A stretch of DNA of 64,000 nt, taken from assembly GCA_965242685.1 (NCBI GenBank), contig OZ251487.1:1-64000 (forward strand). Reading direction: 5' to 3'. Under the pieces are notes generated by a model that saw nothing but the letters and a program-made list of their open reading frames with translations, was not told where the DNA came from and ran no database searches. This stretch comes from G965215055 sp965242685 (lineage in GTDB: Bacteria > Pseudomonadota > Gammaproteobacteria > UBA4575). A program made the position numbers and the translations under genes. Positions 7,738 through 16,208 of this stretch are shown here, one piece after another (the first letter of the stretch is position 1; every line of letters begins with the position of its first letter).

Positions 7738-9039
7738 ATGAACCATCCCTTCAAACCCTATCCCCACTACAAACCCTCCGGCATCGAATGGCTCGGCGAC
7801 GTGCCGGCGCATTGGGAAGTCAGGCGGTTGAAATATTCCGTGAAACTGATAATGGGTCAATCTCCATCCGGGTATGATTGCAGCGATAAACCTATCGGTT
7901 TGCCATTTTTGCAGGGATGTGCGGAGTTTGGAGATCACTCCCCAAGTCCCGTACAGTTTTGTCATACCCCGAAGAAAGTCAGTCCGATTGGAGCAATACT
8001 CATGTCCGTCCGCGCACCTGTTGGGCGGCTCAATATTGCCGATCAAGAGTACGGTATTGGTCGTGGGCTTTGTGCAATTCTTCCGAATGAGGAAGTTTTC
8101 CAAGTCGGATTTGCCCGTTATCAGCTTGAGGCACTTACGCTTGGCCTGAAGCTGGCTTCTGTTGGTTCTATATACGATGCTGTAAGCATTGGCGATGTTG
8201 GGAGCCAGCCTTCAATTCTTCCACCCCCTAGTGAACAGGCGTTGATAGCGGCCTACCTGGACGACATTTGCGGGAAAATCCACCACTACGTAGCGGTAAA
8301 AGAACGGCAGGTCAACCTCCTGGAAGAATATCGGCGGGCGATCATCCATCGCGCCGTCACCCGCGGCCTCGACCCGAACGTCCCCCTCAAACCCACCGGC
8401 ATCGAATGGCTTGGCGACATCCCGAAACATTGGGAAGTCAGGCGGTTGAAACACTGGGTAGGAATAAATGAAGCGGTATTATCAGAAGCTACTCATCCCG
8501 AATACGAATTCCGTTATTTAGAGATCGGTTCAGTAGGTACCGGCACACTCACGAATGAGCCAAATGTATTGCGTTTTGCTAGTGCGCCTTCAAGAGCCAG
8601 ACGTATTGTCAAAAGAGGGGACACGATTGTCTCTACCGTAAGGACTTATCTAAAGGCGGTGTGGTTTGCCGAAGAAATGGATGACAATTTGATATGTTCA
8701 ACGGGATTTGCGGTGCTTACTCCTCGGCAAGACAGCGCACCGAAGTTTGTAAGTTACGTAGCTCAAAGCGATACATTCACTGAACGAGTAACGGCTGAAT
8801 CAGTTGGGGTTGCCTATCCGGCTATTGCTGAGAGTCGGCTCGGTTCATTTCATGTTTGTGTTCCACCCCCTAATGAACAAGCGGCGATAGCGGCCTACCT
8901 CGACAAAACGACCGCCGACATTGACACCGCCATCCACCGCGCACGCCGGGAGATCGCCCTTCTGCGCGAATACCGCACCGCCCTGATCGCCCATGCCGTC
9001 ACCGGCAAACTCGACCTGCGGGAAGCCCTTGCCGAGTAG
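7738..9039 (+). CDS. hsdS: Type I restriction-modification specificity subunit HsdS
   Basis: HsdS recognises the two half-sites of the target through two target-recognition domains (TRDs) joined by long helices. At 433 aa the layout is TRD1, helix, TRD2, helix. Each TRD is preceded by nearly the same segment, IEWLGDVPAHWEVRRLK (residues about 16-32) and IEWLGDIPKHWEVRRLK (about 222-238), and each helix ends in a similar run (EYRRAIIHRAVTRGLD and EYRTALIAHAVTGKLD). Identical helix ends are normal in the family. The last ~65 bp of the gene are duplicated at 10811-10880, beyond the DarTG pair. Confidence 0.95.
   Translation: MNHPFKPYPHYKPSGIEWLGDVPAHWEVRRLKYSVKLIMGQSPSGYDCSDKPIGLPFLQGCAEFGDHSPSPVQFCHTPKKVSPIGAILMSVRAPVGRLNIADQEYGIGRGLCAILPNEEVFQVGFARYQLEALTLGLKLASVGSIYDAVSIGDVGSQPSILPPPSEQALIAAYLDDICGKIHHYVAVKERQVNLLEEYRRAIIHRAVTRGLDPNVPLKPTGIEWLGDIPKHWEVRRLKHWVGINEAVLSEATHPEYEFRYLEIGSVGTGTLTNEPNVLRFASAPSRARRIVKRGDTIVSTVRTYLKAVWFAEEMDDNLICSTGFAVLTPRQDSAPKFVSYVAQSDTFTERVTAESVGVAYPAIAESRLGSFHVCVPPPNEQAAIAAYLDKTTADIDTAIHRARREIALLREYRTALIAHAVTGKLDLREALAE
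7771..8457 (+). repeat. Internal direct repeat of hsdS in front of each TRD
   Basis: About 70 bp at 7771-7840 recur with roughly ten mismatches at 8389-8457. They code for the conserved entry to each TRD. Such repeats let TRDs be exchanged by homologous recombination within or between hsdS genes. Confidence 0.75.
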
Positions 9040-9069
9040 TCCGGCTTTGTCTTATGCTAAGGCGTGATC

Positions 9070-9714
9070 ATGTCGGTGGTGCCCTCTAAGCCAAAGATAT
9101 TTCATATCGTTCATGCGGATCGCTTGGCCTCTATTATTGATAGTAATTGTCTTTGGTGTGATGCAGAGGTTGTTGCTAAACCTCAGTTGTCCGGCACGAT
9201 GATCGGCATGAGCGACATAAAAGAACGGCGTCTTACAAACCGTTTGAATAGTCATGAAAATTTGTGTGTGGGCGGTTGTGTACCGTTTTATTTCTGTCCC
9301 CGCTCCGTCATGCTTTATGTGATTCACCAAGGGAATCATCCTAGTTTGTCCTATCGTGGTGGACAGGAGGCTATCGTTCATCTGGAGGCCGATTTGCGGC
9401 GGACGGTTGACTGGGCAGAAGAACACGGGCGACACTGGGTATTTACAAATTTAAACGCGGGTTCATCCTATTTCGATGATTTCTGTGATTTGGCAGAGCT
9501 GAACAAGATTGACTGGAATGCCGTGAAAGCCCGTTTCTGGATAAAGCATAAGGACTTCAAGCAGGCTGAGTTTCTGATTGAAAAAAGTTTTCCTTGGAAA
9601 CTTGTCGAGCGTGTCGGCGTGCTCTCACAAAAAACTTACTTGACGGTTGCAAAAACCATTAAGGGCGCCGATCATCAACCACGTGTCGAAATCAAACCGA
9701 AATGGTATTATTGA
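9070..9714 (+). CDS. darT: DarT-like DNA ADP-ribosyltransferase toxin (DUF4433)
   Basis: DarT uses NAD to add ADP-ribose to bases in single-stranded DNA, blocking replication. Seen: FHIVHADRLASI near the N-terminus, IGMSDIKERRL, VPFYFCPRSVMLYVI and a GGQEAIVHLEADL block whose Glu matches the family catalytic region, then a C-terminal PRVEIKPKWYY. The length of 214 aa is normal. I chose ATG 9070 over the in-frame GTG at 9064. It lies 30 nt after hsdS and 19 nt before darG. DarTG pairs act as toxin-antitoxin and phage-defence units. Confidence 0.9.
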   Translation: MSVVPSKPKIFHIVHADRLASIIDSNCLWCDAEVVAKPQLSGTMIGMSDIKERRLTNRLNSHENLCVGGCVPFYFCPRSVMLYVIHQGNHPSLSYRGGQEAIVHLEADLRRTVDWAEEHGRHWVFTNLNAGSSYFDDFCDLAELNKIDWNAVKARFWIKHKDFKQAEFLIEKSFPWKLVERVGVLSQKTYLTVAKTIKGADHQPRVEIKPKWYY

Positions 9715-9733
9715 CATAGGAGAAGGAACGACC

Positions 9734-10780
9734 ATGATCCAATACAAAACTGGCGATATCTTGTCGGAAGACGTAGAGGCACTGGTTAACACTGTCAATT
9801 GTGTCGGCGTCATGGGGCGTGGCATCGCACTTCAATTCAAACGTGCTTTCCCTAGAAATTTCAAGGCCTACGAGGCGCAATGCAAGCGCGATAAAATGCA
9901 ACCGGGAAATATGTTTGTCTTTGAAACCGGACAGCTTACCAACCCCCGCTATCTCATCAACTTTCCAACCAAGCGACACTGGAAAGGCAAAAGCCGTATG
10001 CAGGATATCGAGTCCGGTTTGCAGTCACTCGTAAAAGAAATTCGGAGGCGCGATATTGGCTCGATTGCCGTCCCTCCCCTTGGCTGTGGCCTGGGTGGTT
10101 TGGATTGGACGGAGGTGCGTAGCCGAATTCAGGGGGCGCTGGAGAGCCTGGAAAACGTGGACGTCATCGTATTTAAGCCGGGCGTACCCCCCATCAATGA
10201 TCGGGCCGTCCGTTGCAGCGATGTCCCGAATATGACGGTGTGCCGCGCCGCACTGGTCGGGCTGATGGATCGTTATATTCGCGGTTTGCTGGATCCGTTC
10301 GTAACGTTGCTGGAAGTACACAAACTCATGTACTTTATGCAGGTTGCGGGCGAGCCGTTAAAGCTGAAGTTTTCCGAGGATATGTACGGGCCATATGCCG
10401 AGAATCTTCGGCACGTACTGCGTGATATCGAAGGACATTTGGTATCCGGTTACAGAGATGGCGGCGATGCCCCCCACAAGGAATTAAATCTGGTGCCGGG
10501 TGCCGCCGAGGATGCGGCCGCCTTTCTTGAGAGTCATCCCGAAACACGCAAACGCTTCGACAAGGTTGCCAAACTGGTCGAAGGATTTGAGTCTTCGTTC
10601 GGGCTTGAATTGCTTTCCACGGTTCACTGGGTTACTCAAAAAAAGAACCCTCCTCAAACCTTCGATGACGTGGTCAAACACACCTATGCCTGGAATGAGA
10701 GGAAGAAACAATTTTCCAAACGACAACTCAAAATTGCGGTTGACACCCTCTCGGAGAAAGGCTGGATTAAAAGTCCCTGA
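9734..10780 (+). CDS. darG: DarG-like macrodomain antitoxin, DNA ADP-ribosyl hydrolase
   Basis: DarG removes ADP-ribose from DNA and binds DarT. The N-terminal macrodomain shows GDILSEDVEALVNTVNC, GVMGRGIALQF and VPPLGCGLGGLDW (residues 1-150). The C-terminal part (about 165-348) matches the toxin-binding region of long DarG proteins in position and length. ATG 9734 has a good ribosome site (GGAGAAGG) and begins at the family start; a longer frame from 9647 overlaps darT and lacks homology. It is followed by the duplicated hsdS tail. Confidence 0.9.
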   Translation: MIQYKTGDILSEDVEALVNTVNCVGVMGRGIALQFKRAFPRNFKAYEAQCKRDKMQPGNMFVFETGQLTNPRYLINFPTKRHWKGKSRMQDIESGLQSLVKEIRRRDIGSIAVPPLGCGLGGLDWTEVRSRIQGALESLENVDVIVFKPGVPPINDRAVRCSDVPNMTVCRAALVGLMDRYIRGLLDPFVTLLEVHKLMYFMQVAGEPLKLKFSEDMYGPYAENLRHVLRDIEGHLVSGYRDGGDAPHKELNLVPGAAEDAAAFLESHPETRKRFDKVAKLVEGFESSFGLELLSTVHWVTQKKNPPQTFDDVVKHTYAWNERKKQFSKRQLKIAVDTLSEKGWIKSP

Positions 10781-10810
10781 ATATAAAAGTATCGCCACGC
10801 CCGACGGAAA

Positions 10811-10880
10811 CACACCCTGCTGCGCGAATACCGCACCGCCCTGATCGCCCATGCCGTCACTGGCAAACTAGATTTGCGGG
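10811..10880 (+). pseudogene. Duplicated 3' tail of hsdS
   Basis: The segment from about 10817 to 10877 repeats the last helix codons of hsdS (8960-9025) with about five mismatches, including CTGCGCGAATACCGCACCG. It has no start codon and is a scar. It brackets darTG with the real hsdS end, showing that darTG entered just behind hsdS with duplication of the hsdS tail, or by recombination with a related hsdS-darTG locus. Confidence 0.88.
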
Positions 10881-10883
10881 GGG

Positions 10884-10911
10884 AAAATTTAACCCCAATG
10901 TGTTAAATTTT
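10884..10911 (+). promoter_or_regulatory. Perfect 10-bp dyad ahead of the DUF1828-type pair
   Basis: AAAATTTAAC and GTTAAATTTT form a perfect inverted repeat around the 8-bp spacer CCCAATGT, 34 bp before the next start codon. It follows the hsdS scar directly. The spacing suits an autorepressor operator; it is too AT-rich for a standard terminator. It resembles the dyads at 4335-4387. Confidence 0.6.
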
Positions 10912-10945
10912 TACAAGGGATCAACATATTTGAGGGCGTTTAAAT

Positions 10946-11398
10946 ATGTCGCTGAAGGATGCGGACTTCACCTTGATCTTGGAGGATACGTCGAAACGTA
11001 TAGACGGCAATATCGTCTGGAAAGAGGACGAGGATCACTCTCCCGCCCGCCAGTTTCAAGCTGAGGTTAAGTCAGAAAAGGATTGGCCTCTGTTTATCAA
11101 TGGTCGCTACAATCCGTTGATAAACAGTCTCAGCTATGTGCTCATTATGAGATCGGTGGGCCGCATTTATGGGCTTGACCTGGGCAAGGATCATCACAAC
11201 CCACAGGGCGAACAAGTTGGAGAAAAGCATAAGCACAAATGGTCTGAAAAATATAGGGACAAAGAAGCGTATGCACCGAGTGATATCACTGCGTCCGTTT
11301 CCAATCCCGTAGCAGTTTGGAAGCAGTTTTGTACGGAAGCCCGTATTCAACATAACGGCGCACTCCTGTCGCTATCCATACAAGAGGAGATGTTTTAA
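10946..11398 (+). CDS. Small protein of unknown function paired with a DUF1828-type gene
   Basis: A 150-residue soluble protein; no signal peptide, membrane segment or motif I can name. It has a conserved-looking core FQAEVKSEKDWPLFINGRYNPL and SYVLIMRSVGRIYGLDLG and a charged HNPQGEQVGEKHKHKW stretch. Its stop codon overlaps the next start by one base (TAATG), which suggests translational coupling. The two-gene organisation behind a strong dyad resembles a toxin-antitoxin or two-component defence unit, but this is inference. Confidence 0.65.
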   Translation: MSLKDADFTLILEDTSKRIDGNIVWKEDEDHSPARQFQAEVKSEKDWPLFINGRYNPLINSLSYVLIMRSVGRIYGLDLGKDHHNPQGEQVGEKHKHKWSEKYRDKEAYAPSDITASVSNPVAVWKQFCTEARIQHNGALLSLSIQEEMF

Positions 11399-12180
11399 TG
11401 AACAGCAACGAAGCCTGTGAAGCGATACAAAAGCAAATCGGGGAGCTTTTTGTTTGTACGGAACACAACGGGGACTACCAGCGGATTCGGACGCCCTATC
11501 TCTACCCCGATGGGGACAACATTGACTTGTTCTGCAAATATGAAGGTGATGTGGTAACGGTTACCGATCTTGCAGAAACTACGGGTTGGCTTCGTATGCA
11601 GACGATATCCCCAAGCCGTTCCGTGAAACAAAATCAACTGATCGCAGATACTTGCATGACGCACGGAGTCGAGTTTGATCGGGGCATGCTTCAAGCGCGA
11701 TGCCAACCCAAAGATTCACTGGCTATGGTCATCACCCACGTTGCACAGGCGGCCTTTCGGGTATCCGATTTATGGTTTACGTTCAGGAGTCGAGCCGTTG
11801 AGTCGATCACCGATGAAGTGGCCGATTATCTGACCGAGCGTGAATTGCCATTCCGACGTCGTGAAAAGTTGACAGGTCGTTCAACGAAAAATTGGTTTGT
11901 AGATTTTCGCGTCGGCGATCCTGAAAAGAGTAATGCTTTGGTTTATGTGCTGAGCACGGCAAACCGGGCGGCGGCGCACCGGGTTGCCGAACATGTGGTG
12001 GCCGCTTGGCATGATTTAGACCACCTGAAATCAAAATCTTTGAGGTTCGTTTCCTTATTTGACGACACTGCCGATGTTTGGGCGGAAGAAAACTATAAAT
12101 TAGTCGGATCGTTATCTAAGGTGTCACATTGGTCAAAACCGGAAGAGTTTGCCGAGGAGCTGTTACCCAGGGCGGCTTGA
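11398..12180 (+). CDS. DUF1828/DUF1829-type protein
   Basis: The N-terminal half (RIRTPYLYPDGDNIDLFCKYEGDVVTVTDLAETTGWLRM) fits DUF1828. The C-terminal half (DLWFTFRSRAVESITDEVADYLTERELPFRRREKLTGRS..NWFVDFRV) fits DUF1829. Such proteins are found in phage-related and mobile-element settings and have no established biochemistry. The length of 260 aa matches two-domain members. It is coupled to the gene before it by a one-base overlap and to hsdR after it by TGATG. That tight coupling to hsdR suggests that the pair is transcribed with the restriction gene. Confidence 0.75.
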   Translation: MNSNEACEAIQKQIGELFVCTEHNGDYQRIRTPYLYPDGDNIDLFCKYEGDVVTVTDLAETTGWLRMQTISPSRSVKQNQLIADTCMTHGVEFDRGMLQARCQPKDSLAMVITHVAQAAFRVSDLWFTFRSRAVESITDEVADYLTERELPFRRREKLTGRSTKNWFVDFRVGDPEKSNALVYVLSTANRAAAHRVAEHVVAAWHDLDHLKSKSLRFVSLFDDTADVWAEENYKLVGSLSKVSHWSKPEEFAEELLPRAA

Positions 12181-15100
12181 TGACCACCTCCACCACCGAA
12201 CGCGCCCTAGAAGATCACATCTGCACGCTGCTGACCGGCTTACCGGCGCCCACTTCGGGCGCCGCACCGACAACCAACGGAGTAGATGAGCGGCCGGCGG
12301 TCTACGGCGCCGGCTGGCGTATCGGAGACGCGCACGACTACGACCGTGAATACTGTGTAGACCTGGCGCAACTCACGGCCTTCCTGTCGGCGACCCAACC
12401 CGAACAGGCCGAGGCGTTTGTCCTGAATGAAGACGCCCCAACCCGCCGCAAGTTTCTGGCGCGCCTGCAAAAAGAGATCGACAAACGCGGCACCGTCGAC
12501 GTGTTACGCAAGGGTATCAAGCACGGCAGACACAACGTCTCCCTGTTCTTTGGGACGCCGTCCGCCGATAACGAGCCGGCCAAGGCGCGCTATGCCGAAA
12601 ACCGCTTTTCGGTCACGCGGCAGTTGCGCTACAGCCCCAACCAAAAGAGGCTTGCGCTGGATCTGGCGATGTTCGTCAACGGCCTGCCGAGTGCCACCTT
12701 CGAATTGAAAAACAGCCTGACCAAACAAACGGTGGAAGACGCGGTACAACAGTATTGCCGCCGCGACCGCGACCCCCCGCGTGAGAAACTGTTTGCGTTG
12801 GGGCGTTGCCTGGCACACTTTGCGGTGGACGAGCACGAAGTAAAATTTTGTACGTACCTGCGCGGCAAAAAATCATGGTTTCTGCCGTTCAACAAGGGAC
12901 ACGACGACAGCGCCGGCAATCCGCCCAATCCTAAGGGCATCAAGACGGACTACCTATGGCAGGAGACCTTGACCCGCGACAGCCTGACCGACGTACTGGA
13001 AAACTACGCGCAGCTCCTCAAAGACAAGGAAACCGGCAAACGGCAGATATGGCCTCGTTACCATCAGCTTGACGTGGTGCGCAAGCTTCTTGCAGACGCG
13101 AGTCTTAACGGCGCCGGCCGGCGTTATCTGATCCAGCACTCGGCGGGCAGCGGCAAATCCAACTCCATCGCCTGGCTGGCGCATCGGCTGATCGATCTAA
13201 CGAAGCACGGCGCACCGGTATTTGATTCGATCATCGTAGTCACCGACCGGCGCATTCTCGACTGGCAGATCCGCGACACCATCCGACAGTTTACCCAGGT
13301 GAGGGCGACCGTCGGCCATGCCGCGCGTTCGGGCGACCTGCGCAAGTTCATCGAAGGTGGCAAAAAGATCGTCATCTCCACGGTACAAAAATTTAAATTT
13401 ATCCTCGGTGAAATTGATAGCCAACCGCGTGACCGCAAGTTTGCGATCATCATCCATGAGGCGCATTCGGGGCAGGGCGGCAAGGGTACTAAGACCATAT
13501 CTGAAACCCTTTCAAAGGCGGACGGTGCAGATGACGACGAGACCTTCGAAGACAAGATCAACCGGCTCATGGAGGCGCGCAAGATGCTGCCCAACGCCAG
13601 TTATTTTGCCTTCACCGCCACCCCCAAAAACAAGACGCTGGAGATGTTTGGCGAGGAAGATCCCCAACCGGACGGCAAGGTCAGGCATGATCCCTTCCAT
13701 TCCTACACCATGAAGCAGGCGATTCAGGAAAGATTTATACTCGACGTGCTGGCCCACTACACGCCGGTTCAGAGTTATTACCGCCTTGCCAAGAAAGTGG
13801 CGGACGATCCCGAATTTGACGCTAAAAAGGCACACAAGAAATTGCGCCGTTACGTTGAAAATCACCGCCGCACCGTACAACTCAAGGCCGAGATCATGGT
13901 AGACCACTTTCACGAACAGGTAGTGAAAAAAGCAAAGGTTGGCGGCGAGGCGCGCGCGATGGTGGTAACCACTGGAGTTGCACGCGCGATTGAGTACTAT
14001 CACGCGATCAGCACTTATCTGACCGAGCGTGGCCACCCGTATCAAGCGATCGTCGCCTTTTCCGGCGAGCGTGATCATGACGGCGCAAGCGTGACCGAGG
14101 CCTCGTTAAACGGGTTTTCGTCTTCACAAATTGCCGACAAAATTAAAGATGACCCCTATCGAATCCTGATCTGTGCCGACAAATTTCAGACCGGCTACGA
14201 TGAACCGCTGCTACATACTATGTACGTGGACAAACCCCTCTCCGGCGTCAAGGCGGTACAGACCTTGTCGCGCCTCAATCGCGCGTATTGGGATCGGGAC
14301 AAGCGCGACGTCTTCGTACTTGACTTTATCAACGACGCCGACACCATCCGCGAAGCCTTCGAGCCGTACTACCGCACCACCATCCTGGCCGACGAAACCG
14401 ACCCCAATAAATTGCACGACCTGCAAGTCGACCTGGACGGCCATCAAGTCTATACGCAACGGCAAGTGGATGAGTTTGCCAAATACTTTTTGAGCGATGC
14501 ACCGCGTGACCGCCTCGACTCGATCCTCGACACCTGCGTCTACGTCTATCTGAATGACCTGGACGAAGATAACCAGATCGACTTCAAAGGCAAGGTCAAG
14601 GCGTTCATCCGCACCTACGAATTTCTTGCATTCATACTTTCGTATACCAACACGGAATGGGAAAAGCGTTCGATCTTCTTCAACTTACTGGTACACAGAC
14701 TGCCTTCGCCTAAGGATGAAGACCTGTCAAAGGGCGTTATTCAGGCCGTAGACATGGACAGCTATCGCGCCGAAAAACGCGCCACGATGCGCATCGCCCT
14801 GCCGGACGAGGACGGCGAAATCGAGCCGATACCGCCGGCGGGTGGCGGCGGCAAGCCCGAACCGGAAGTAGAACCGCTTTCCAATATTATTAAGGAATTT
14901 AACCAGTGCTTTGGCGATATTCAGTGGCGGGATAACGACCGCGTGCAACGTCTCATCACTGAGGACATCTCCAACCGTGTAAAGACTGATTCGGCGTATC
15001 AAAACGCCCGCCAAAATCCCGACCGACAGAACGCGCTTATCGAGTGCGGCAAGGCACTGAAACACGTGATGACTGAAATATTGGAAGACGATGCCCAGTT

Positions 15101-15200
15101 GTACAAACACTACGCCGACGATGAAGACTTCAAGCACTGGCTGACGGATGCAGTGTTCCGGCTTACCTATAACCCCCCGCCACCGGATGCGAGGAGATAG
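12180..15200 (+). CDS. hsdR: Type I restriction enzyme HsdR, nuclease and translocase subunit
   Basis: HsdR cuts DNA after ATP-driven translocation when the HsdMS target is unmethylated. Seen: a PD-(D/E)xK-type core with FELKNSLTKQ (about residue 174), helicase motif I SAGSGKS (about 320), motif II HEAH (about 425, with His in place of the usual Asp), FAFTATP motif III and later helicase motifs including QTLSRLNRAY. At 1006 aa it is full length. ATG 12180 overlaps the preceding stop as TGATG; the longer frame from 12129 has no homology. With hsdM and hsdS intact, the system should be active as sequenced. Confidence 0.95.
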   Translation: MTTSTTERALEDHICTLLTGLPAPTSGAAPTTNGVDERPAVYGAGWRIGDAHDYDREYCVDLAQLTAFLSATQPEQAEAFVLNEDAPTRRKFLARLQKEIDKRGTVDVLRKGIKHGRHNVSLFFGTPSADNEPAKARYAENRFSVTRQLRYSPNQKRLALDLAMFVNGLPSATFELKNSLTKQTVEDAVQQYCRRDRDPPREKLFALGRCLAHFAVDEHEVKFCTYLRGKKSWFLPFNKGHDDSAGNPPNPKGIKTDYLWQETLTRDSLTDVLENYAQLLKDKETGKRQIWPRYHQLDVVRKLLADASLNGAGRRYLIQHSAGSGKSNSIAWLAHRLIDLTKHGAPVFDSIIVVTDRRILDWQIRDTIRQFTQVRATVGHAARSGDLRKFIEGGKKIVISTVQKFKFILGEIDSQPRDRKFAIIIHEAHSGQGGKGTKTISETLSKADGADDDETFEDKINRLMEARKMLPNASYFAFTATPKNKTLEMFGEEDPQPDGKVRHDPFHSYTMKQAIQERFILDVLAHYTPVQSYYRLAKKVADDPEFDAKKAHKKLRRYVENHRRTVQLKAEIMVDHFHEQVVKKAKVGGEARAMVVTTGVARAIEYYHAISTYLTERGHPYQAIVAFSGERDHDGASVTEASLNGFSSSQIADKIKDDPYRILICADKFQTGYDEPLLHTMYVDKPLSGVKAVQTLSRLNRAYWDRDKRDVFVLDFINDADTIREAFEPYYRTTILADETDPNKLHDLQVDLDGHQVYTQRQVDEFAKYFLSDAPRDRLDSILDTCVYVYLNDLDEDNQIDFKGKVKAFIRTYEFLAFILSYTNTEWEKRSIFFNLLVHRLPSPKDEDLSKGVIQAVDMDSYRAEKRATMRIALPDEDGEIEPIPPAGGGGKPEPEVEPLSNIIKEFNQCFGDIQWRDNDRVQRLITEDISNRVKTDSAYQNARQNPDRQNALIECGKALKHVMTEILEDDAQLYKHYADDEDFKHWLTDAVFRLTYNPPPPDARR

Positions 15201-15300
15201 GGGAAATAGATACCGGATCGGCAACAGAATGAATAAAATACTATTTCTCTCGACAAAGGCCAACCTACTTCGGTAAAAAGGGCGTGCAAGGGGTAATATA

Positions 15301-16207
15301 ATGACCGATTGCGGCAACGAAAAATTGAAACCCTATTTCTCGGCGGAGGCCGTCAAGTTATATCAAGGGGACGTCATCACCCTTGCAAACCAACTCCCCG
15401 CCGAGTGCGTCGATCTGATTTTTCGGCGACCCGCCCTACAACCTATCAAACGGTGGATTTACCTGCCATGCGGGGAAACGCGTCAGCGTCAATAAAGGAA
15501 AATGGGATGAGAGCCGCGGCATTGAAGAAGATTTTCAATTTCACTATGACTGGATCGAGGCGTGCCACCGCATTTTGAAACCCAACGGATCATTGTGGAT
15601 CTCAGGCACCTACCACTCCATTTATGCCTGCGGCTTTGCCCTGCAAAAGCAGGGTTGGCATTTCATCAACGACATTTGCTGGTTCAAACCCAATGCCTCC
15701 CCCAATTTGGCCTGTCGGATGTTTACGGCCAGTCACGAGACCTTGATCTGGGTGAGGAAGACCAAAAAAGCCAAGCATTATTTCAACTATGAACGGGCAA
15801 AAAATGACGCGTGGCGAGAAGATTTTATCAAGAAGCCCAACAAACAAATGCGAAGCGTTTGGGCAATCGGCACGCCCAAGCCCAAAGAAAAGGCGCACGG
15901 CAAACATCCCACCCAAAAACCGGAAGCGCTATTGGAAAGAATAATTTTAACCTGTAGCCGCGAGGGAGATGTCGTCCTTGACCCCTTCTCTGGGAGTGGC
16001 ACGACCGCGGCGGTGGCATTGAGAAATCAGCGTCAATTTATCGGCTTTGAAACTCGCCGGGAATATCTTGATAAATTGGCAATTCCGAGAATTAAAGAGT
16101 CGTGTATACCAAAGAACCCCACAAACCCTGTCCGGAAAAGTGCGGCTTCATCGATAAACGAGGACGCGGAGGAATACGGGAGTTGCCAACGTAGTCTTTT
16201 AACATGA
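15301..16207 (+). pseudogene. DpnA-like adenine methyltransferase with a one-base frameshift
   Basis: The first frame (ATG 15301) codes for a normal N-terminus up to CVDLIF and then shifts. Deleting one T from the T5 run at 15419-15423 restores LIFGDPPYNLSNGG, the beta-class catalytic motif IV DPPY, and joins it to the second frame through HKPN-type motifs SLWISGTYHS, KHPTQKP and DPFSGSGTT. The restored ~300-aa protein closely resembles M.DpnA, the second methyltransferase of DpnII-type systems. The break may be a real mutation, a programmed or slippage-based switch, or a sequencing error. The gene lies one base before the endonuclease gene. Confidence 0.85.
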
Positions 16208-16208
16208 C

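Noticed and set aside
8212..8471. Small open frames within hsdS helices
   Set aside because: Shadows of the conserved HsdS helices in other frames.
13512..14078. Antisense open frame within hsdR
   Set aside because: Composition-driven shadow; hsdR motifs on the plus strand explain the region.
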